A stretch of 64,000 nucleotides of DNA from Sipunculus nudus (Eukaryota; Annelida; Sipuncula; Golfingiida; Sipunculidae), in assembly GCA_026874595.1 (NCBI GenBank), contig CM049316.1, forward strand, positions 8,446,339 through 8,510,338, written 5' to 3'. Shown here in pieces: positions 44,880-56,400 of the stretch (position 1 is its first letter; each line of letters opens with the position of its first letter). Under the pieces are notes generated by a model. The model saw only the letters and a program-made list of their open reading frames with translations, made no database searches and was not told the DNA's origin. The position numbers and the translations under genes were made by a program.

Positions 44880-47060
44880 TATGCAAACGGGTATCACGTC
44901 GTCATACTGACAAAAACCCGATTAACCAACAGCCCATCACATGATACTTCCAGTACTGTGACCTGAAGTATAGGGGCAAATGCACTTTTCACTTCTGAAA
45001 TCACCTGTGATCTGGCTGAAACAGTAGTCCTTCTTATGAGTTGTGCCTCAGGAATATTGTTTACTGACCCATTTGGCAACATCAGCTTCGATAGTAAAGA
45101 CTTTCCTCCGATCAGCATTCCTCTCCTGGCGCATACCGTAATATTGGCTTCTAGGAGGAAATCCAGTCCTTCAGGTAGGTAATCACTAATCAAGGCTACA
45201 TTTAGTGGTGGGAGTCGGTTCTTTTTCATAATCGATCATCGGTTTGGGCAAACCGATCGATGATCGATTATTAATCGGTTCAGAAAATATAAAGAAATAT
45301 GCAATTATCTGTGAAACTCTACTTTCTTAATTCAGTCCGCATGTCTTAGTAATTCTACCGTAAGAAAAGAATTGTTTACCTTATTTTATATTTTCCTATT
45401 ATTAGTAATATATGCTTTCCAGACTTTCATTTTAATTATTTATAATAATCAAGAATTAAACCACAATCCAGGACATCTACTTGCTGCATAGACCTGGAGA
45501 ATTTATGTAGCATTATAACGCCATACTGCACAATATACATAACGCCATACCGCCCATATTGTGCAATGTCCATCTCGTTACAAAACTACCCGCTAATTCT
45601 GCAGCTCCCTGCCAGTTCACAGAGGTTTATTAAGCCCTCCGTTTTCGCATCTACCGTGTTAAATTCAGTTACATATGGAAGTTATTTGGTAATAAAGACT
45701 CATTTTTTGAAGCGCAGAATGTTGTAAATAATGGAAGAATAATTTTAGCCTATAACATAAAGGCATTCGGGGAAAAAAATAATCATGCTTATGATGTAAT
45801 CGATAGTTGTCTTTGGTAGTCGAGCGCTTGAAAGTAGCAGCAAACCGACTGACTTTCGATAAAACTCGATGATCGGCCCACCACTAGCTATATTGACTTT
45901 CAAGTTTATGATTTGGCCATCCACTGTTAGTTTCACGGCAACTCCTTCCCGACCATCCAAATACTTATCCAGCATTTTTCAGCTGTGCCTCCTTTTGCCT
46001 AGGGTCCTTTCCTATTTGTGAACATGAGGCTGGATAGGATGGTAACTTGAGCTCCAGTGTCGACAATGGCATCAATCTAACAATCTTTTACCTGCAATGA
46101 AAACAGAAAGACTGAGCCCGAATGAACTGTCCGGTTCACATGCATTGTCGTATTGTATCCATCCTGACGTAGATCCTGACCAATTTGATCTCTGGGGACT
46201 GGAGATGGGCCTAGAGCCCCAGCCCCTACATGTTTCCTGAAGGTGCCGGACTCGGTGACCTCCGAAAAACTCACGACGGATATGTCGAGATACCCCACAT
46301 TTATAACACTTGACATGAGGGCTTGGTAACCGTGAAGTAACCCTTCTGGTAGGATGTCATATTAGGGGCACGGTCAGTAGATCCCGACGGCCCAGGACTT
46401 CGGGAACGGAAGATAGTCAAATTTCCTTCGGTAATGTCGCTTGACTTGGTTCGGCTCAGAGCTTGGTTTACAAACTGTCTCATTTCCACCAACTTAGGCT
46501 GGAAGCCATCCACCTGTTTAGCCATGGCGAATGATTTCGCTGTGACCGAATGTGCTGAAGGTGGTGGCTCTTCCATGTCGTCAGTCATCTGCCCACGATA
46601 CCCTTCGTGCACGAGAGCGAGCTTGCTCTTCATTCCTGCGCCCGATCATGGCCTGGAAGTTGATAAGGTGGGCCCGCACCAAATCTAGAGCCTCGGACAT
46701 GGTATCGGGTTCCCGACGGATCAGCTCGTATAAGACTTGAGACGTATGAGACGCGAATTGTTCTTGCACTGCTGGGTCATTGCCAGGATAGGCAAGGACA
46801 ATAGTTGGCCAAGTGTTCTCGGCATACTCATCCAGTTCCTTGGTTTTCTGCCTGGACTCGCTCAGTTTACAACGCAGAGAAGCAGATGGCCCATGAAAGC
46901 CGTATCGGTAGCCAAGCTTGCTCACTAGATGCTTATAATTCTCGTCTAGTGGGAGGGAGACTAGGGAACTTATGGCATCGCCAAGGATACTTTCGTGCAG
47001 CCGGTCGAGTTTCTGGTCTTCTGATCAGCTATGTTTGTGTGCCAGGCCCTTGAATGGCAC
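44880..47060 (-). pseudogene. Ty3/gypsy gag-protease remnant
   Basis: From 47060 down the minus strand reads gag: LDRLHESILGDAISSLVSLP, then YRYGFHGPSASLRCKLSESR, DEYAENTWPTIVLAYPGNDP and EQARSRARRVSWADD, followed by a linker. A zinc-knuckle (CYKCGVSRHIRREF) at about 46310-46265 sits in a different frame from gag, and its last Cys is Phe. The protease has the catalytic VDTGAQVTIL (DTGAQ at 46047-46061) in yet another frame, soon followed by a TAG. It is split by a hAT-like insertion and resumes as DYLPEGLDFLLEANITVCAR. RT, integrase and LTRs were not found. It is clearly inactive. Confidence 0.88.
45203..45886. mobile_element. hAT-like MITE in the gypsy protease
   Basis: Ends TAGTGGTGGG (45203-45212) and CCCACCACTA (45877-45886) are perfect inverted repeats. 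They are flanked by GCTACATT (45195-45202) and GCTATATT (45887-45894), an 8-bp target duplication with one mismatch. Further inside, ATCGATCATCGG and CCGATCATCGA also pair, with extra ATCGATGATCGATTA palindromes. An 8-bp TSD and YAGTGGTGGG-type ends fit hAT. At 684 bp with no transposase it is non-autonomous. Confidence 0.9.
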
Positions 47061-47811
47061 TATGAAGGAATATGTTACGACTCAAGATTTAATATGCTTG
47101 AATACTTTTGAAGTCGCCCAGTAAAATGTAAAAAAAAAATTCTCTGTGCAGTTTCGCTTAAAAAAACGGTCTTTTATGGGTTTAGGTCTTTGAGTCAAAA
47201 CTGAATTCCTTTGCAGTTCTCAGATATAAAGCTGAATTGAGCAAAAAAATCAAATAATACCGTAAAATGTAGCCCGGAATTTAAAAATAAGACTTCAAAA
47301 GGATATTCCAAAAGTTATTCTTAGTAGGTCATTTGAGTTTTTGTCATTATTTTTAGTTATTTTCAATTTCTTCACATATCTTCACCGAAGGCGAGGTGTT
47401 CCTTCTTCTCTGTCGGAGAGATGACAGATATTGTAATATTGTTGCTAACGGGGTTGCTATAAAACGGCCATGAACAAATGGGGGTTCACGTCAAGGAAAC
47501 TTTCCCTTAAAAACGTTTAAGGCCATGGGCCTTTGAAATATTAAACACTGAAAATGCAAAATAGTCGTTTTCAGTACTGCACAATATATGTTTATGAGAA
47601 TCAACAAGATCTTCTGATTTGATTGCTAGCCAGTCATCCTATTGGACTTTGTAGCCATGTAGATAATGAATATATATATATATATTGTGTGTATATATAT
47701 TCTTCCACGGAGTAACTGTGTATCCCTGTACTTTACAATGTGAATTAGTTTGAAGAGGAAAGGTATTACTTCTCCCTCACAAACATCAAGTATGTAGACA
47801 CCTGACTTTTC
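47061..47811. other. Gene-free stretch
   Basis: AT-rich, with a short (TA)n array at 47670-47700. I see no exon or element boundary that can be supported. If the gypsy element had a 5' LTR it should lie here, but no matching 3' LTR is visible. Confidence 0.45.
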
Positions 47812-48480
47812 TTATTGAATTCCATCATTTTTGCTGCAGTTTACAATGCCAGCTTTTTCTAAAGGTGGAATATATAATTTTTCATGCAAGATATTCACAA
47901 GGGAGGCAGGGAGTTTTTCTACTGATATTTGCTTTGACTGAATTGTGACTGGCATTAGATACATCCATTCACCATTCATTTCAAAGGCCTGCCTCAGCTG
48001 ATGTCTTGATGAAAGGGTCAATGTAGGGTTGATATAATTGCGTGTATTTGAAGCAATTTGCTTGAAATATTGATGCTTTGCCTCAATCCTCGTACACCAA
48101 AGATTGCGCAAGGGACCAAACTACAACATCCTGTCTGGAAAGTGAACCTTGTGATGGTGTTTTGGAGTGAAAACATTAGTGAGTCTCTGCTTGTATTCTT
48201 CAGTTAAATTCTTCACATATGGGATCGTGGCTTTTCCAACTACGGGACTGAATAAATAGTCAATACATTCTCTGAGAGCTAAATACACTTCCCAGCTTGC
48301 TTTTTCTCCTTAAAACAGTCTCAGTTAACATATTTGGCTTATCAGAAGAAGGTCTTTCAATCTTTTTCAGAGCCTCATTAAAATCAGCTAAATTAAATAT
48401 TCTTTTCTGAAACAAATCATTGAACACAAGTGATATTCTTGTGGGTATGACTCCCTCCAGACAATCATTCAGGAACACTG
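47812..48480 (-). pseudogene. Uncharacterised multi-copy animal ORF family, decayed
   Basis: The minus strand reads ISLVFNDLFQKRIFNLADFN, then KIERPSSDKPNMLTETVLRR and KSKLGSVFSSQ. After a frame change come IDYLFSPVVGKA and TPKHHHKVHFPDRML, a stop, then FGPLRNLWCTRIEAKHQYFK and TLSSRHQLRQAFEM. The (R)FEAKHxYFK and RHQLR pattern belongs to a widespread uncharacterised family that I recall from many invertebrate and fish genomes, often near C2H2 zinc-finger or transposon sequences. One frameshift near 48270 and one TAG near 48120 show decay. Function unknown. Confidence 0.55.
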
Positions 48481-48481
48481 A

Positions 48482-50175
48482 AGTAGGCTGACTGCTGAAT
48501 TTTTAAATCACATGTTTGGAAGAGAGCAGCGGATGGTATTAGCGCAGGGTACCAGTCTAACTCTTAGAACCACAAACCCCCTGTAGGTAGGAAAACCATA
48601 CGGTGCTAAGGTGTACAGAAACTTTCCACAACAGACATAAGGCGTACAGACAAAACAGTGGGGGGGGGGGGGGGGTCAAAATCCAGAAAACTTCGAAAAG
48701 AAGTTTCCTTCCTTGCGAAAAATATTTTCATTGTGGGGCTATGTCCACAGTGTAAACAAAAACACAAGTACATTGTTTACTTGTACATCACCCTACATTG
48801 CAGTTCCAAGTGCTCCTTTATTTCCCCAAATTCATAACATTTGCAGTAGTTCTACTGAACCAGAACGCCATACCTGTTACACTGAGACACATAAAGAACA
48901 AAACCACGCTAAAACATCGATCCCACCTGAATTTTTAGGTGAATCCCTTTAGTCATACAGGTCTTATTTGTTTACATGACCTGAGGTCACTGAACCTGAA
49001 GTAGAGTAGTGAATGGTCTGGTTTTCTCTGGGTGGCTCTAGCAATCATGTGATGGAGAATCAAAAACAGTCAATTGTTTGATTTTTAAGTATGTTAAGCA
49101 TAATCTCCAATAAAATTGACAGTACTGGTCATTTTCTTTAATCCGTGGCCAGTCAAAGACATGTTGTCCAAATGTTTGTTTTCAGCTGCTTGAGGGGGGG
49201 GGGGGTACTTTGGTCTTCACTGCACTCGGGCCAGGATGGTTAAAAAAGGAGCCCAAGCCCCCATTTTCTTGGTCTAGATTGACTGAAGAAACAACTCATT
49301 CTAAGGTAAAAAAAAGTTTAATATCAGAATTTATTTTGAAAATTATTTAAGAGGCCCAAACCTCAGGTGTTTCATAGATGTTATATGGTGAAAATAAATA
49401 CATCGACATGTCCTACAATGATGTTTAATATACTCTTTGCACGCTAGAGATATATTAAAGCTAATGATAAGGAACACAGAAATAACGTACAGTGAAGCAT
49501 CACAAGAGTTACATGTACAAAACTTTATGTCAGCGGTTTGGCAAATAAAAACATTATGCTCACAATACATTTTATGTATTTGATAACCAGAGTATTAGCT
49601 CTACATTCATATGTGATATATAAAAATACACTGACCATGATTAGGATAAAATGTAACATCGATAGACACACAAATCTATAACAGTTTTTTTTTCTCCCAG
49701 GAATGCATCTCATTGGATCAGATAGGCAAAACATGTATTGTTTAAACATGTTTTTTTTTAAACTAATTCGATGCGATTCCCGGATAATTTAGTGAAAATG
49801 AATCAACACAACAAAAGCTTTACATGTATACAGTGAATACAGTGATGTTTTTGCGCAGTAGTGAAGTAGCGGAACGCTTCAAGAAATATACATTTATACC
49901 AAAAAGGTTTTTTTGTCCGGTTCACATAAAACGTTTACAAAAATATAGAATACAGTTATGGATACAGATAGTATCAGTAGTGTTTAAACTTTATTATAAT
50001 AATTGACAATCAGTATAACCATTATGCTCGAGAGACATATGAATATTTATCTATTGATAAAAGTGGTTCTTAAAAAACAGTTCTATATAGAGAGGTGCTT
50101 TTTTCATGTGCATCGCTGCTGATTTTCAATTGCAGTGAATAACTTTTTCAATTTAATATGATCAACTGAATCCGA
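48482..50175. other. Gene-free stretch with poly-G tracts
   Basis: Contains G runs at 48660-48675 and 49195-49205. No supported exon. The ORFs on the minus strand at 49343-49749 lack any recognisable motif. Confidence 0.5.
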
Positions 50176-50610
50176 ATTGGTTTAACTTTACCTCTCTATT
50201 TTTAAATCTCCGAGAAGCTTTATCTTAAATCTGAAGAAAGAAAGATTTTCCTTCTTACATTTGCTATGATGGATATAACATCTTGCATGCAACATGCAAT
50301 AATTAAATTTCATTTCATTAAGATTATAAAATGTACCAAATATTTTATCTTTCCCATCAAATTTGGGAGATGACGAAAAAATACCATTCCACCAAGCTGT
50401 GAATACGTCCCAAAAAGATTCTCTTCTCTGAATGTCATGAATTTATTAAGTTTTCTTCATTAATATTACAATATTTGCAAAAAGATGAATCAATAATATT
50501 CATTGTGTGTAACCATTTGTTGTCAGCAATAATTCTATGAATAAGTTTATATTGAAAATCCTGAAGTTCTATTTCCTTTGTCCATGTATATGGACACTGA
50601 AATATTTTCC
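50176..50610 (-). pseudogene. L1/Tx1-like LINE C-terminal fragment
   Basis: The minus strand reads TKEIELQDFQYKLIHRIIAD, then NKWLHTMNIIDSSFCKYCNI. After a frameshift it continues as FWDVFTAWWNGIFSSSPKFD, IFGTFYNLNEMKFNYCMLHA and RCYIHHSKCKKENLSFFRFK. This is the C-terminal region typical of L1/Tx1 ORF2 (FQYxLIHRI, a Cx2C motif, FWxxFxxWW). It overlaps in content with the end of the LINE at 28.9-32.0 kb. Only this 435-bp 3' piece is present. Confidence 0.82.
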
Positions 50611-51287
50611 TAAACTATTTTTTTGTTGTAAAGGCATTTCTTCAGTCTATTTTTCTATGCATGATAAATTCTATGATGATGGTTGTTGGATTTTTAAACT
50701 AATAAAGTTATAATATTATATTTTACTGGAACTTTAAGAGTATAAATTTTTTTATTGCTCTGTTAGAATATTAATATTATTAACTCTCATTAATGCGTTT
50801 GTTGGCAGATGTCATTCAAAGAATTGCTTTTGAGGTATATTTTTAAGAATTTGTGTGTTTTGGTTAAAAATTGCTACTCTAAAATGATCAGGAAAGTGGA
50901 ACAAATCTTCATCAGTAACATTGATTTGTGCCAACTTACAATTACTCTGTCAACATATTTAGCTCGATGTTGTGTCAACCATTTAGTTCGTATTTTTATC
51001 AGCTATAACGTGCAGCTCGGAACGGCGCTCATTTACCTCTACCTCAGCGATATACATGTAACTAAGTATGGGTACCTCGGCAAAAGGTTCGACCGAAACT
51101 TGATAGCGGACGTACCCATCTTCTTCAGCTTCTGCATTAAGGGGTCATAAGAGAATACTATACATTTATTTAGACTCTTAAAGGACTCGACTTATTAAGC
51201 TACGTGAAATAGACTATTTACATTATGTTCCAAAATTTACTTCAATAGAGAATTGCAGCCATCTTTGAAAAGTACAGAATGAGTATA
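50611..51287. other. Gene-free AT-rich stretch
   Basis: A 113-codon plus-strand ORF (50809-51150) lacks motifs and has AT-driven composition. I see nothing else. Confidence 0.45.
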
Positions 51288-51431
51288 GTCGAGGTATTGT
51301 TCAGAAAGTTTGAAAACGATATTGAAATACACGAAATGATTCCATGGCGCTTTTGCTTTGTCGAGGTATTGTTCAGAAAGTTTGAAAACGATATTGAAAT
51401 ACATGAAATGATTCCATGGCGCTTTTGCTTT
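51288..51431. repeat. 72-bp tandem duplication
   Basis: 51288-51359 and 51360-51431 differ at about one position (CACGAA/CATGAA). Because 72 is a multiple of 3, a plus-strand ORF stays open through both. Confidence 0.95.
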
Positions 51432-51818
51432 GAATTCTTTTCAAAGCTATCTTGCCTGAATACAGGAGAAATCCATCTGTTGATATCGTCTAATTTCCGG
51501 GACTAAAGGATAAAGCATACTATTGGTGTGCTTTGCCCGACTGCAAGCATGCAGTCTTTGATTGGTTAATTTCTGCTACTTGTCTTGTATATATTCTTTC
51601 AGCTCTCTTCCCTCTATTCGAAAACACCTGCAGCTGTCTCCCCCTCACTCCAAGGCACGGTGGTGCATGTATTCAATATGACAAATAACCGGTTGATAAC
51701 GTTTTATTGTCAAAATCTTCCTCATTTTCTCCTAATGATATATGCGAGTACATGTTTATGAATTCAGTTCCAGACAGAACTCTTTAATTGCTACATTGAT
51801 TTGTATACTCATGCAATA

Positions 51819-52206
51819 CCGTATTATCACTTGTAATATGACAAAAGTAGGCAACTCAGCCGAAACCTTTCGACGGCGGCCATTTCAGATTGGTCACGTA
51901 AGTCCATGCCACTGCGCATCACTTACCTGTCAACGAAGGCCGCTTCTGCCATCGTATGAAATGGTCGTCGTCGAAAATAATACATCAACACAAAAGGTTA
52001 TCCAGGTAGCTTGCATTGATGGTTAAAAACAATGTAAATGGATGGATTTGATTCTGTAACTCCTGTAGTTTTGAACGATCATATAGATTACGCATAAAAG
52101 GAAGATGAAGCGAGTATAAGCGGGTCGAATACGTAACTTCCCTCATTATCGCACGGACGGTATTGGCTGACTTGCCTACCTTGTCATATTACAAGTGATA
52201 ACACCG
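51819..52206. mobile_element. MITE with ~40-bp TIRs at TA (Tc1/mariner-like)
   Basis: The left end CCGTATTATCACTTGTAATA then TGACAA..AGTAGGCAA mirrors the right end (reverse complement CGGTGTTATCACTTGTAATA then TGACAAGGTAGGCAA and GTCAGCC). TA lies outside both ends (51817-51818 and 52207-52208). TA targets and long TIRs suggest Tc1/mariner origin. At 388 bp there is no transposase. Confidence 0.82.
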
Positions 52207-53010
52207 TATTACCGTTTTATTATTGGGTCGTTTGACCTGATTTCGTCGTACTATCTCAAAGAATATTGGAGATGTGAAGACTTTATTATAAATAGGGATT
52301 CACAGGCGGGATTCAAGCGCCTGTGATTTAAACTTAAATCAAAGAAACCAAAAAATTATTATCCCAGATTACAATTTTTATTTTTTATGAATATAAATAT
52401 AATTGGACATGACTTGCTTTTTTAAAGACTCGGACTCCGAGGTGGACCTTGAATCGAAATTAAAGGTTTTGGATTTGGATTTGACCAGCATGGACTAGGA
52501 CTTTCACCTAGACTCGGGTATTGTGTACTAAACTACAACACTGACACTGATACCTTTAATATAGCGGAAAGGTAAAGAAGAAGAATATAAATAAGGTAAG
52601 ATCAATAACTGACTCATGCTACAGTTAAAAATATGAAACGAATCGCAGACGATGACATATAATATTTATACTAATTATACATGTAATTTACTACTTCAAC
52701 GTGTTTTGATATATGCCCGAGTCGGGTCATCATTTATTTTTAAATACGGTTCAGTGATTTATGTGCTCCACGTTAAAATACCCATTGACGCGTTTGCTCA
52801 CGTTTCTGAGCGTGCGGTTAACAGTTTGCCTCCAGTCGTAAATAGTGGATGCTACACTGCCTTATTTGTTAGCGGGTTTGCATGTGTTTAGGCGGGCTAG
52901 ATGGACATCCCTGAGATCATCAAATCAGGGACGTATGTCGGTCAATTGACAGGGTCTGCTCTTGGTGTCTCATCAGAGTCTTTCCCTGGAAGCGGGTTAT
53001 ATCCCTCTTG
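52207..53010. other. Region downstream of the transporter gene
   Basis: Probably includes the 3' untranslated region of the minus-strand transporter. A candidate AATAAA (minus strand, 52733-52738) lies about 280 bp past the stop. No other coding sequence is supported. The region is less AT-rich close to the stop codon. Confidence 0.4.
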
Positions 53011-53013
53011 GCT

Positions 53014-53152
53014 TTAACTAGTGGATTTGGTCAAAGAGTAGACAGCCAGAGGGACAGCCGATAATACCGCAAGAAAACCAACGGCTGTCGCTCCCCACCT
53101 TAAGCCGATACGGTCATACAAAAAGCCGCTTATTGGTGGTCCTAGGCATAAC
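53014..53152 (-). CDS. MFS transporter terminal exon i (TM11-TM12, stop)
   Basis: Acceptor TACTTGCAG. Encodes LCLGPPISGFLYDRIGLRWG, then ATAVGFLAVLSAVPLAVYSL and a short KSTS tail before TAA (53014-53016). Confidence 0.92.
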
Positions 53153-53428
53153 CTGCAAGTACAAGCAACAATTTCCAGATTCCTTAAAATTCTTAATTAA
53201 GGTTTCTATTGCAATTCTCTGTCAATGATTCTCGTTGGTATGAAGCAATACACAATATGACATACAAGCGGTTATTTGTTTCGTCTTGCTCGACCACTCA
53301 AGAAGCGCTTCTATCGCAGAGATTTAACCTACCCCAGACTCTGTGCCGTGCCAAAAGCGGCCGCCACCATCCCATTCGTAGCAAGATCGTCTGGATAACC
53401 AGACTCGCTGTAAAGGTATAATTTCGAC

Positions 53429-53462
<34 letters not shown>

Positions 53463-56400
53463 GTATAAATGATAATAATAATGATAATAATAATAATAAT
53501 TATTATTATTATTATTATAATTATTATTTATATAATTAATACATGTTACATACGTGAGGCATTTTAATCGCGATTTGTATTAACGTCCTCACTAAAGCAC
53601 AGGTGTCATGCACAACAATTAACATGTTTCCCTTATTACTGAAAAGAATAAGGATATCCTGACATAATGGCAGATTTTTTTTCATTGTGATCCAGTTCCT
53701 TACCTTGCTGCCTGCCCAAGCTGACCGAAGGTCAGAGCGGTCACTCCTGAGAAAACCCCGAATAGCCCCAAGCACAACACTAATAACCAGAGTTGTTTTC
53801 TGTATGAGATAAATATATATATATTAATATATATACCTCAATATACACGTATTTTAGACCGGATATGTCATTCTCAAATGGAGATTTTGTGTCACATTAA
53901 TTTAGATTTAGTGCTCAACGATATTAATACGCCGGGGGAAGAAAACTAGTCAATTCCAAGTTCATTAAAAAAACATGCAGTCAAATATGTATTTAATTAT
54001 CGTCTATATAACATTACTGTAATGAGACTTCCTTTTGATACTTGATCAGTCGTTTAACCATTAAAGGTAAGTGTATCTAGTGTTAACATGTTTTTTATAA
54101 CAATTTTACCTCGGCAAGAAGAAAAATGGCGCCGGACCCACGAGTTTAAACACCAGACCTGACAATATAACTCCCGACATCAAGAGAGGGCGGGCAAGAA
54201 AACGCTAAAAAGAAGAATAAAAGGACGAATAAACATGTCAAACATGCCTCGGCATAAAATATGTTACATTTACTCGTACAGTGTGTTCCACTGACAGCAA
54301 GGGTGGCCAAGGATCATGGTCATATTTTAAAGACTGAGGAGATGAATGATAACATTTGTGAAAAACTCGTTACTTATTTTTTTCTATGTTTTCATAACGG
54401 TCCCGCCGCCGCCGCCGCATATAAATGTTGTTGGCGCGATAACTCAAAAAATATTTCACGGATCTTTACCAAACTTAGTATATGTATAGATATGGGTGAG
54501 AGGACTATTTAAAATGAGGTCATGACCTTTACTAGGAGAGTTTCCTTGACCTTGTATAGGTTCAATTTTGGGGAAAAATCAAACAAATTCTTAAATATCT
54601 CAAGAAATCTTGCATGGATTGATCCCAAAATCAAGTTGGTGGAAGATCATTGATAGGGTTGTCATGTTCCAGAAATTGGTGGCGCCACCTATTATTCTTT
54701 ACTTGTTTTTGTGCCTTTTAATACCCCCAAATTTGCTACTTGACAGTACTGTGAGCATTATAAGTCAAAAACTAATGGACAGATTTCTGTTATATTATGC
54801 ATATACATAGATATGGGTTATGGGATGATGTTAATTTAAATTGGTGTCATGACCTTTCCTATGACAGTGGCCTTGACCTTGAATATCTCCATATTTGGTG
54901 AAATTCACACAAATCTTTAATATTCACCACACAAATCTTTAATATCTCAGTAAGGGATACATGGAATGATAAAAAAAATCAAATTGACCGAAGATCTTGG
55001 ATAGCTTTGTCTTTTGCAGAAGACAGGTGGCGCCACCTTGTGTCGTTTTCTTGTTAAAATGATATAAACGCTATAACTTTATAAGATTTTTAGATACAGT
55101 CACCAAACCCACAGGTCTGATGCATCTTATCAATGGCTAGGTCAAGTTCACCATGGATGACCTTAATGCATTTTTTTCAAGGTAACAGCAGCGATTATGC
55201 TAAAATGATATTAGGGCAATAACTCTAAAAGCATTTGTGGTACATTCACCAAACCTACAGTTTAGATGCATCTTATCAAGGGCCAGGCCAAGTTCGAATA
55301 TGGATGACCTTGATACATTTTTTTGCTTGTTTTCTTGCTTTCGCACCTTGTAATACCCCACCATTGCCACTTCACAGCACTGTGAGCATGATAAATGGAC
55401 AGATTTCTTTCATATCATGTATATAGACATGAGTTACGGAATGTAATATATTTCAGTTTGGATCATGACCTCTCCTATGAGAGTGACCTTTACCTTAAAT
55501 ATGCCCATACCTATAAGAAACCATGGTGGCTTGCCAATTGTCAGTCTCTGCATCTGATTTCAAGATTTGATCCTATTCTTCGAGGCTGGGGGGGGGGGGG
55601 GGTTAATTGTCTGGGGATACTATGGCACCTGCGGTGCCAAGAAATATCTAGTTCATGTGTAAAATGGTACTCAGTTTTTATAAAAAGATCCTTAGATACT
55701 TACGTATTTGTCGCCAAGGTGACCTACTGTTGGAGAACTAAGAGAACAGGTCGCCGACGTCGTCAGGAAGACAGCACCCACGGCCATAGGAGTTAGGTTA
55801 AACTGTAAATAATAAGTTCCATTATGAATTTAGGATTACTGCACCCAGGGCCAGAGTAGCCAGGTTAAACTAAACAGACCAATAAGATGTGTCCTGATCT
55901 ACCATGCACATCTGTCTTCACAACAGACAAGGTGATCCCTCACTTCTAAAGAGTGATTCCTTTGACTCAGATCTGACAGCTTGCATTTAAAAACATATGC
56001 AGCAGCTTTTACGAACAAAAAAATTTAAGACGCACAGAACCAGCAATGCATAAATACCCTAGAATCTGTTAGCAGACTTTTACTGTTCATTGCCCGATCC
56101 TCATTTTTTGGCCAATATAACAAATAGACAACACAGAATAACATATATGCTCTGGTTTAAAAACAAAATGCATCACGGGCATTATGTATATATATTGTGT
56201 TCGACAAGCTTCCTTTGTCATTCTCGTCACTTGTAAACTGATAATTGATGAATAAGCCGAATGTTACCCTCTGGGACTATTGCTACAGACGTAAATAGCT
56301 GAATACCTGGAATACTGGAGTGTAAAACAGCACCTTTAAATATAATGAATAGTGACATGTTTTTACAGGGCGTTTTTTTTCAAAAACTTTACACCGATCA

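Noticed and set aside
51279-51506. 75-codon ORF with an internal repeat
   Set aside because: Openness is explained by an in-frame 72-bp duplication; no motif and AT-driven composition.
53536-53775. 79-codon minus-strand ORF overlapping transporter exon g
   Set aside because: It uses a different frame from the one that keeps phase with neighbouring exons and yields no membrane helix.
55395-55796. 133-codon plus-strand ORF
   Set aside because: Runs through the Helentron-like 3' end and the antisense of transporter exon e; a shadow ORF.
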